Positions 56,027-64,000 of a stretch of 64,000 bases of DNA are shown here, in pieces; positions within the stretch are counted from its first letter, which is position 1, and each line of letters opens with the position of its first letter. The position numbers were made by a program, and so were the translations under genes. Source of the DNA: Ramazzottius varieornatus (lineage: Eukaryota; Tardigrada; Eutardigrada; Parachela; Ramazzottiidae); assembly GCA_001949185.1 (NCBI GenBank), contig BDGG01000009.1:369347-433346 (forward strand). The letters are read 5' to 3'. The notes beneath the pieces were generated by a model. The model searched no databases, was not told the origin of the DNA, and saw only the letters and a program-made list of their open reading frames with translations.

Positions 56027-56290
56027 AATTAAAATCTGACAAACGTGCGGTGTGCGCACTGTGCAAAAGCAGCAGAAGCTGCAGAACAACAGCGTGTACT
56101 ATGCAGCAGGGGAGCCACACAAGTTGTGACTCATCTCCTACCTGTCCTGCTGTTGAGAGAGGATGGCCGCGAGTCTCGTTTGAGTCACCGCCCACCTGCG
56201 CGAGTTCCTTGGAGAACTGGATTTATCTTGCAGCAGGGTGGGGTTATAGTGGTCTATCTTCAGGCCTTTGCCAGTTTACCTAGGCTCCGG

Positions 56291-56771
56291 CAGAGCATAA
56301 AAATGGTCCGTTAAGCGGAACTGAACTGCAGTTAACGGAAGTTTCGGCCCGCTTCCGTTCTGGAATATCCGAAATTATTTCCGCTTTTTTCCGTTCGGTT
56401 CCGACAGAATGACGTTCCGCCCGTTCCGTTCTGATCGGACTGGCTGTTAGAAAAGAGAACTTCCCCAGGCAGCGAGAAGTTAGATGATCTGCTGTACTTG
56501 AAGTGGAATTTGGTTGTGGAAGATAGTGGAAAGCCGAAGACATCGGCGAAAAATATTTTACCGAAGGATGTTAAAGCGTGAATCTTTGGCGATCATAAAC
56601 TGTTAAGTTCTGTGCGAACGGTGTATTTTAGTTTCGGTTCCGAACATCGAAATCTTCCGTTCAGTTCCGTTAAAAAATTTGTGATTGCTTTCCGCTCGTT
56701 TCCGTTTTCGTTTTCGCTTTTTTGGAAAATGTGGATTTGGTTTCCGGTTTATCGAACGGTTTTATGCTCTG
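56291..56771. mobile_element. Non-autonomous hAT element with 8-bp target site duplication
   Basis: Terminal repeats CAGAGCATAAAA (56291-56302) and TTTTATGCTCTG (56760-56771) are perfect. The flanking octamer GGCTCCGG occurs on both sides (56283-56290, 56772-56779). An 8-bp duplication and CAG-type ends are hAT hallmarks. The interior is crowded with TTCCG/CGGAA motifs in both orientations, like subterminal transposase-binding sites. No transposase frame is present. Confidence 0.92.
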
Positions 56772-57557
56772 GGCTCCGGTGAGATGCACGTGACCACACT
56801 TGCCTACATAACCTGTTGATTAGTTGATTCGCGATGCCGTGACGTTACTTTTGCCCTGGATCCACGCACGCAAGGAGCTTTCAAAATTTTCTCTAAAATC
56901 TCATAACCGCCCGATTCCTGCGTGACCGATCACAAATATCCGAGCCCAAAATGCTCTAATTCCTCAACGTGGGTCCGTCCGAAAAAAGTTGTCAGAACGA
57001 GCAGAAACTACGAAAGTGCCTACCTTTCCCTGATGTTTTAATTATTCTACCGTACGTGCCTTCCCAGCTGGAGACTGGTGGCGCCTCATACTGGCATCTC
57101 ACCGGCGCCTCGTCAACGCTAGTTACGCTATCTTGCCTAGCTTAGGCCACTACAACCCCACCCTGCTTGCAGATTGGTGACTTGGTGTCCTTTGGAGTTT
57201 GAAATTTATTTCACGGACGAATTGCCCGTGTTTAACTCTCTCATCTTCCGTGATATAACCGACAAGTTCTTCTTATCGCTACGAGTCCGAAGGATGGGAA
57301 GAAAAAGGGTCCATAAAAGTGAAGATTGGCGCAATGAAATAACGCTTGATTACTCTGCAGCTCAGGTATGACCGTATGAGAATTGAGCAAAGTGCAGTTA
57401 GCATTCCGATGGGTGATGTGTACTCATCGCGATGCTGTGATCGTTGAGTGTCTGTGTAGTCTCTACATGCTAGCTACGAGGATGTGTAATGCCGCGAGCG
57501 AGAGTTCGACGTTGGTGTTTCAAGCGTAGGCAAAAGTGTACCAGTATTAATTTTTCC

Positions 57558-57576
57558 GAGAGAGAGAGAGAGAGAG
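57558..57576. repeat. GA microsatellite
   Basis: About nine GA repeats in the myosin upstream region. GAGA-type tracts can act in promoters, but nothing further supports this here. Confidence 0.9.
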
Positions 57577-58473
57577 CTGCTCTTTCTCGTACAGAGAGCC
57601 CAAGCTAACTGGTTCAGTGGAACTTCCTGGTTGTTCAAGGTTCTTCACTTGTGTACGTTCATACTGAAGCAGTGTCCAAGATGCAGCTTGCCGATCGAGC
57701 GCGCCATTAAATTTGTTGAAAACTGGAATAACCTCATTCTGTGCGATTGCCCTGGCGTTGCGTCCATTTATACTATGCCTTGATTGATTGATCGTGGGCT
57801 GATCCTTGACTTGTTTTCAGATATTATCGCTGTGGATCTCTTTGGAATTAACTCGCGCGTCGTTTTCACCGGTTTCGCCTGCTTGCTAACCGGTAAGACT
57901 CTATCTGAAGTTATCAGTAGTTCTTGAAAGTCCGATCGATTGTCAGTTCTCAAAAAGAAGAACGGTAGTGTGAGTGGTGTTCGCGCTTGGACGTTGGCCG
58001 AACGAAAATCTGTCACGCTGCGTAAACTCAAGTCGCGCATGTCGACACACAGTAGCAGCTGCAGACCGTAGAGTTCTTAAGGTGTTTTTACGTCATACGA
58101 GACTGAGTTGAGCAGTGGAAACAGTGCGATCCAGTTACTATGAGCTTATCACGTGGTTTCGCCTTGAGTCTTTTCTGTTAGGTGGTCATGTGACGTGCTG
58201 CGTTTGTTGTGGAGGTATGATCGAATTGATTGAATCTAACAGTTTCGAATTTTTGACTGGTTTTGTTTTGACTGTTCGGTCTTGTGGCTTTTCTTTTCCA
58301 CGTTTCTTCTGCTCGCAGTGCAGCTTGTGGTTTGATCGCTTTGATGGTTCTTACTGGGCTGAGTATGTGAGCTCTTCATAGGTTTGTTGTTGTTGCAGAG
58401 AGTTCAGCAGGAAGAAAGCACGCAGAGCGCGGAGTGCCTGCGTGGCGTGGCACAGCCAGCGAACGACGTCAAC

Positions 58474-61400
58474 ATGGCCACTTCAGAGGATAACTTGGCC
58501 ATGAAGTACCTGGTGGTGGAGAATCGCAGCTCAGCCAGTGATCCTTCGACACAAGCAGAATGGGCCTCCAAGCGGCTAGTGTGGGTGCCGCAAGAAAAAG
58601 AGGGCTTCGTCGCAGCCAGCATCAAGGCCGAAAAGGGGGACGTCTATGAAGTGCAGCTAGAAGAGTCTGGCAAGAAACTTACCATCAACAAAACCGAGAC
58701 CCAAAAGATGAACCCTCCAAAGTTCAACAAAGTGGAAGACATGGCAGACCTAACTTGTCTCAACGAAGCTTCCGTTCTCTACAATATCAAAGATCGCTAC
58801 TATTCCGGACTAATTTATGTAAGTTCTTTATAACGTTGAACAGAAGAAAGTGGCGCACGTTTTCTTTGACATTGGCTCGGAACATGCGCCACTTGGGAAA
58901 ACGGTTTGGGTAGTTCTGTTTGTCCACGTCCCACATGCCGGAGTTTCACAACCGTTGCCGCTGACAAAAGGGTATTCTGACCATCTTAGGGAAGATATAA
59001 CTCATGTTGTGGCATAATTGACGGTTATTTTTCGGCACAGGTGTTTTGATATTTAGGCCGAAAGTTTAAATATGCAGGAATGTGGCGCGGAAAGCAAGTC
59101 ATCTTGTTTCCGGTGCTGCCCCAAAGGAATGACTCGGAAATGCCTTTAATTAGCTCACTGACAAGATCGTTTACTCATGACTCATGCTCATCTTCCTGAC
59201 CTACAAAACGTTCGTTGAGAAAATACTACAATTGAAAAGTCCAAGATTATGGCCGCCGAAAATGAATTGTGGAGACGCTTATCAGCATACTTTCTGTCTA
59301 ATTTTACAGTGCTGATTTTTCAGACTTACTCTGGTCTCTTCTGCGTGGTGGTAAATCCCTACAAGCGTCTGCCGATCTACACAGAACGGGTCATCGAAAT
59401 GTACAAAGGGAAGAAGCGTCACGAGATGCCACCCCATGTCTTCGCCATCACCGATACAGCGTACCGCTCGATGCTGCAAGGTACCACCTTCATATTGAGT
59501 CTTTCTGTTAAACAGTGTCGACCCAGCACACTTGTTCGTCTGACAGCGTGATGTAATGTGTCGGTGATTTCGTTTGGTGCTAGCGAGTAGGTAGAGCACC
59601 AACACAGACAGAGACGCATCGGAATGTTGGCAAAAGCCAACAGCAAAGTGAACAAAGTAAAGAAGAGCAGATGTCGATAATGCCGATGGTGCCACAAATA
59701 TGTCACTATACACCAAAAAGCCCATCACTACCGGTCACACCAACTCCCACAATGGCGAAATCCACGCTATTAATGATACAGTATCAAATGGGAGCTCGGC
59801 GAACAAACTCGACAAGATTGGTTTCGCATGTGGCGCACGCTTTCGGTGTTAAGGGCTGGCAAAGTGCGCCACTTGAATAAACCGATCTTGTCCAGTTTGT
59901 TCGTCAAGCTTCCCAAGTTTGGTGTGAATTTTCGGGGAGGAGAAAGAGGAGGTTGACGCGAAGTTTCAGTGGAAAGGTTGATGGGCGGGTTTCTGTTGAT
60001 AAATAGTCAGGAGGATGAATGGTCTGTCAGGGCGTCAGTATTCTTCCAAGACATTCGAGAGGCTGGTGACTGTAATGGATTGTCGAATGAAGAAAGAAAA
60101 GGCAGTGGTGGTTTTTGTGCATAGGCAATTGACCTGAGTGTGCGTTTATCATGAAGAGCGGATAGTGTTAGTGAGGCTGATCTGAAAGGCAAATTGATAT
60201 GGCGACAAATGTGTATTTTGTATACATTGGAAGGAAGGTTGCAAACTTGCGGCAGGTTTTGTTGGATGAAGCCATGCGATGAGACGGCAACAGCAATAGA
60301 GCATTACCACCTGACAAAATTTAATATTTGAGTGAGCAGAGGCGGCCATAAGGTCTCACAGTGCAGTACAGTACAGCATACCATAATGGGCTATTAATGT
60401 TAATCAGTTGTTGTGAATTATGGCTATAAAATATCAGGAGCGCCAACGCCTTTTTCGGTGAGCGAAATTTTTCTCTGCTGAACTACACCAACACCCATAT
60501 AACCCGAAAAACTATTGACGCTTTTGTTCTTTCTGTTGCAGATCGGGAAGATCAGTCCATCCTCTGCACGTGAGTATATTCGGGACGCTGGCAAAGACTT
60601 CACCCAGATCGTTCCCCAAGTGGCGCACACTTCAAGCTAGTAACAATGGAAATGTGCGCCACTTGGCTAAATAATCAAGCTCGTCGAGATCGTTTTTTCA
60701 AGTGGCGCACGCTTTCAGGCAGTAGCTTCGAAAGCGTGCACCACTTGGGATCACTATTTGAGGGAAGTCATTTGCCGACGCCCATACTTTGCATTTCGTG
60801 GCTCCGACATCGATAGGGCCGGTACTAATTTTCCTATGTTATAGTGGTGAGTCTGGAGCAGGCAAGACTGAGAACACTAAGAAAGTCATTCAGTACCTGG
60901 CCTCTGTGGCTGCATCTAAACAGAAGGCCTCCGCCTCCAGTTCAGTCAATACTTCACTCCACGCGGTAGGAATCAGAACTCGGCTTTCTGGTTTTGGTAC
61001 ACGTTCAATAGTTCTCTCGTTCGTCGCCTGCTCGTTGCCTGAGTTTCTTCCGGCTGAATCACTTGCTCGAACCATTCCCTCCTTTCATAATTTCTTTTTG
61101 TCTTTTGGTAGCAGCATGTAACGTCGACCTTGTCTCAAGGCAATATCGTGAGTTCCCTCTTCCTCCAGTTCGGATTTTCTTCTGTTTAAGAAGGCTCTTC
61201 TCTGATCAAAGACGAGTGATTGACGATCTCTTTACGTTATTTAGGGGGAGCTGGAGCAGCAGTTGCTGCAAGCCAATCCCATTCTGGAAGCCTTTGGTAA
61301 CGCCAAAACTGTCAAGAATGACAACTCTTCCCGCTTCGTAAGTCTAACCTTTTCTGCTGACGGAAACGAATGTGTATTTAGCCGTATGGAGTGTCCAGCG

Positions 61401-64000
61401 ATCGTGGTTTGGGTGATTTACAGGGTAAATTCATTCGAATCAATTTTGACATCAGCGGCTACATCTCTGGAGCCAATATTGAAACCTACCTGTTGGAGAA
61501 GTCGCGCGCCATTCGACAGGCCAAGGATGAACGGGCCTTTCACATTTTCTACCAGCTACTGCTGGGAGCCACCAAAGAACAGCGTGGTAAGCCTTGGTCT
61601 TGCTAATTTTTTCGGACACTTATCATGACAGTCGGTCGGGGGGGGAGGTTTGCAAGTACACGCAGGACGAGAAATTATGGTACAGTAAAAATTATGGTAC
61701 AGGCCTTGTCGCTGCGGCGGTACGGGAGCACGTACGTACGCGACCGATGCACAGTGATACATTTTTCGATGCTTTTCTACGGTCGAATTTCTATTTTGCC
61801 GTCCTTTCCGCCTGTCCCATAATTTTTAATGTACCATAATTTCTCGTCTTGCGTGTACAGACTCAAGACGTGAAGAGTCCGTTGTGCCCTTTTCCTACGG
61901 AAATTGTGCGTCAAGACTCAAGGCCGTGCCGAACATCGATATTTCGGCAGAATCACCTCTTGCGCCCAAAGTAATTCTCCGTGATTGCAACCAGTACAGA
62001 GTTAGGATGGAACAGTAATTGAAGTGATGTGTTTGGATTGTTGTTGTGATTGCAGAAGAATACTTATTCGAAGACATCAAGAACTACCGCTTCCTGTCCA
62101 ACGGCAATGTTCCGGTGCCGGGTGTAGATGACAAGTTGGAGTTTCAAGCGACAGTCAAGGCCATGCAGATCATGGGCATGAGCAGCGACGACATATCTTC
62201 CGTCTTTCGCGTCGTCTCGGCCGTCCTGCAGTTCGGCAATCTGCAGTTCAAGCAGGAAAAGAACTCTGACCAGGCCATCCTGCCAGATAACACCGGTAGG
62301 GCACCCACATTTACCTTTCGACATCAGCGCTTCCGTTGAGGTCTACCTTTCTTGCATTGTAGTGATACAGAAGGTGAGCCACATGATGGGCACCAACGTG
62401 GTGGAACTAACCAAGGCCATCCTCAAGCCCAAGATCAAGGTGGGCCGTGAAACGGTGACTAAGGCTCAGACCAAGGAGCAAGCCGAGTTCTCCACCGAAG
62501 CCATTGCCAAGGCCTGCTACGAGAGGCTGTTCCGCTGGCTGGTCACCCGTATCAACAAAAGTCTGGACCGGACAAAGCGACAGGGCGCTACCTTCATCGG
62601 CATCCTCGATATCGCCGGCTTCGAAATCTTCGAGGTACGAGTTCGACAAAATCGTTCTGCTAAGTGACGCACCTTGCCAGTAATCTTGCTCAGTAAATGC
62701 GCCACCTGGAATACGATCTTGTCAAGTGGCGCACGCTTCCAGTGTTTTCGGCTGGAAAAGTGTGCCGGTTAAAAAAACTGATGTTAACGAGGGGCAGTTC
62801 GTTCTTCTATGAAACCTTACATGTGTCTTTGGTTGTAGGTCAATTCCTTTGAGCAGATGTGCATCAACTACACCAACGAAAAGCTGCAGCAACTCTTCAA
62901 CCACACTATGTTCGTCCTAGAACAGGAAGAGTACCAGCGGGAAGGTATCAAGTGGAACTTTATCGACTTTGGGCTGGACTTGCAGCCGACCATCGACTTG
63001 ATCGAGAAGCCCATGGGAATCCTCTCCCTGCTGGACGACGAGTGCTGGTTTCCCAAGGCTACCGACAAGTCCTTTGTCGAGAAGCTGTCGACGGCACCCT
63101 TCACCAAGGATCATCCCAAGTTTGGGAAACCCGACTTCCGGTCGGCTGCCCACTTTACCATCTCTCACTACGCCGGCAAGGTACGTCTGGTAATGCACCA
63201 AGTTCGCTGGCAGTCACGGACAACGGGTCTTGTTGGCAGGTGGACTACTCGGCCGATATGTGGCTGATGAAGAACATGGACCCGCTGAATGAGAATGTTG
63301 TGCAGCTGCTGCAAAACTCGCAGGAACCGCTGGTGGCCAGCATCTGGCGCGACGCTGACATTGTCGGTATGGGCGCTGTCGTCGGAATGGATACGCAATT
63401 TGGTGCCAAGACACGCAAAGGTATGTCATCCATTAAGAACCAAATGCTACTGTAATCTTGGGAGACTGGCAAACGACACGCTCAGAAACGCTTTGCCCAG
63501 TGGCGCATGCTACCCGCTAACAACAATGGTAACGCGCGCCACTTGATACAACGGTCTTGTACGTTTCGTTGGCAATGCAAATGTATGTTTCAAATGTATG
63601 TCCACGGTATTATTCTGTTTGATATCGCGTGGGAAAAAGTGGATGGAGATCACAAAGAGTTGTTGTGTAGGCATGTTCCGGACGGTGGGTGCCACGTACA
63701 AGGAGCAGCTAGCCAAGCTGATGGTGACGCTGCGCAACACCAGTCCCAACTTTGTTCGCTGCATCCTGCCCAACCTGGAGAAACGCCATGGCAAAATCGA
63801 CGCGCTGCTAGTGCTGGACCAACTACGCTGCAACGGCGTCCTGGAAGGCATCCGCATCTGCCGCCAAGGCTTCCCCAACCGCGTTCCCTTCCAAGAGTTC
63901 CGCCAGCGCTACGAACTGTTGACACCCAACGTCATCGAGAAGGGCTTCATGGACGGCAAGGAAGCGGTCAAGCGCATGATTCAAGCCTTGGAGCTCAATG
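58474..64000 (+). CDS. Non-muscle myosin II heavy chain, motor domain (3' truncated by window end)
   Basis: Eleven exons in view join in phase to 757 codons: 58474-58818, 59324-59480, 60542-60569, 60845-60965, 61245-61337, 61424-61586, 62056-62295, 62363-62634, 62839-63180, 63240-63420, 63671 to the end. The actin-dependent motor works in cytokinesis and cortical contractility. The N-terminus has [20 protein letters not shown] and [20 protein letters not shown]. The P-loop is GESGAGKT (about residue 177), switch I NDNSSRF (about 242) and switch [11 protein letters not shown] (about 465). [30 protein letters not shown] and [20 protein letters not shown] follow. The VNK-like KK/R loop 2 and non-muscle features (MYH9/10, Drosophila zipper) outweigh muscle myosin similarity. 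Exon 3 is only 28 nt. Loop 1 ([18 protein letters not shown]) ends exactly at an intron. The neck and tail are beyond the window. Confidence 0.96.
58840..58936. repeat. HP-A element (myosin intron 1)
   Basis: gaaagtggcgcacg ... catgcgccacttgggaaaac, then ggtttgggtagttctgtttg and ccacgtccca at the right end. Confidence 0.85.
59790..59916. repeat. HP-A element (myosin intron 2)
   Basis: The left end gggagctcggcgaacaaact then cgacaagattggtttcgcat and gtggcgcacg ... agtgcgccacttgaataaac, cgatcttgtccagtttgttc. Arms and ends are nearly complete. Confidence 0.88.
60588..60785. repeat. HP-A element, two units (myosin intron 3)
   Basis: cccagatcgttccccaagtg, gcgcacac ... atgtgcgccacttggctaaa, then gatcgttttttcaagtggcg, cacg ... 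cgtgcaccacttgggatcac, ending catttgccgacgccca. Confidence 0.88.
61656..61858. mobile_element. 203-bp foldback element of a separate family (myosin intron 6)
   Basis: 28-bp terminal inverted repeats (61656-61683 with 61831-61858), starting GTACACGCAGGACGAGAAAT, match with one mismatch. The inner sequence repeats attatggtac in both orientations. The centre is GC-rich (gcggcggtacgggagcacgt). No coding capacity. Confidence 0.85.
61884..61962. repeat. HP-B element, truncated (myosin intron 6)
   Basis: gtgcccttttcctacggaaa then gactcaaggccgtgccgaac. The right arm is missing or lost. Confidence 0.65.
62636..62785. repeat. HP-A element, two units (myosin intron 8)
   Basis: gttcgacaaaatcgttctgc, taagtgacgcacc ... 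aatgcgccacctggaatacg, then gatcttgtcaagtggcgcac ... agtgtgccggttaaaa. The element fills about three quarters of a 204-nt intron. Confidence 0.85.
63468..63578. repeat. HP-A element (myosin intron 10)
   Basis: gactggcaaacgacacgctc, gcccagtggcgcatg ... cgcgcgccacttgataca, then acggtcttgtacgtttcgtt. Confidence 0.8.

Larger units (their letters stand above)
55696..58473. other. Long divergent region between GNL2 (-) and the myosin gene (+), rich in repeats
   Basis: This holds the foldback element at 55838-56026, the hAT element at 56291-56771 and a GA microsatellite at 57558-57576. The myosin 5' UTR is probably split: a good acceptor (ttgttgttgcag) ends at 58398, 75 nt before the start codon, so a non-coding first exon lies upstream. 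A 65-codon frame at 57174-57371 has no family support. Confidence 0.55.

Noticed and set aside
58384-58473. In-frame extension of the myosin N-terminus upstream of 58474
   Set aside because: The acceptor ending at 58398 and the conserved family length favour the Met at 58474; the upstream codons are 5' UTR.
4421-63578. Idea that the regularly repeated hairpins form a CRISPR-like array or introner elements
   Set aside because: Spacing is irregular over 64 kb and the host is a eukaryote, so CRISPR is excluded. The elements do not supply the intron splice sites themselves, so they are not classic introners.

Overview
This is a gene-dense metazoan nuclear window. Genes are built from short exons (28-866 nt) and short introns (about 50-700 nt) with standard GT-AG splicing. 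The conserved set (non-muscle myosin II, CCT1, aconitase, MOB1, GNL2, MYBBP1A/Pol5, CWF19L1, MOSMO, TPST) points to an animal. The secreted chitin-binding and Thr-rich mucin-like proteins, the compact introns and the alpha-1,2-fucosyltransferase suggest an ecdysozoan-like invertebrate. A tardigrade is my best guess, but this is low-confidence inference with no species marker seen.

Layout. 1-742: 3' exon of a pogo/Tigger-like DDE gene. 2761-5927 (+): CWF19L1. 5.9-9.6 kb: mostly non-coding, with two small paralogous C-terminal ORFs. 9613-12054 (+): secreted Thr-rich mucin with an LDLa module. 12661-13581 (+): MOSMO. 13932-18613 (-): mitochondrial aconitase. 19682-20575 (-) and 20941-21192 (-): unknown proteins. 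21.9-25 kb: ruined hAT transposase. 26066-27466 (+): intronless chitin-binding protein. 28833-32204 (-): CCT1. 32706-33706 (+): MOB1. 34235-35254 (-): PAN/apple-like secreted protein. 35722-41559 (-): MYBBP1A/Pol5. 42356-45893 (-): tyrosylprotein sulfotransferase. 46999-48165 (+): RGG-rich unknown. 48970-50854 (+): GT11 fucosyltransferase. 51365-52545 (+): broken GT32-like glycosyltransferase. 52799-55695 (-): GNL2. 55.7-58.4 kb: three transposon-like or simple repeats. 58474 to the window end (+): non-muscle myosin II motor domain, cut at the edge.

I joined exons by hand. In every gene the phases close, and the lengths match the family (CWF19L1 532 aa, MOSMO 169, ACO2 792, CCT1 550, MOB1 223, TPST 388, GNL2 646). 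CCT1/MOB1, TPST/RGG gene and GNL2/myosin are divergent neighbours that may share upstream regions. CWF19L1, GNL2 and MYBBP1A are RNA-processing or ribosome-biogenesis factors. TPST, FUT and the GT32 relic are all Golgi-type modifying enzymes lying within 10 kb.

The most striking non-genic structure is a foldback element, called HP-A here: about 120-130 bp, with arms built on AAGTGGCGCAC / GTGCGCCACTT. It occurs at about 31 loci (roughly 45 hairpin units) in 64 kb, overwhelmingly inside introns and often as tandem pairs or triplets. A second intronic foldback family, HP-B (TTTGCCCTTTTTCTACG / CGTAGAAAAAGGGCAAA), has about 11 loci. There are also two mariner-like MITEs, an unclassified foldback, and a hAT-type element with a clean 8-bp target duplication.
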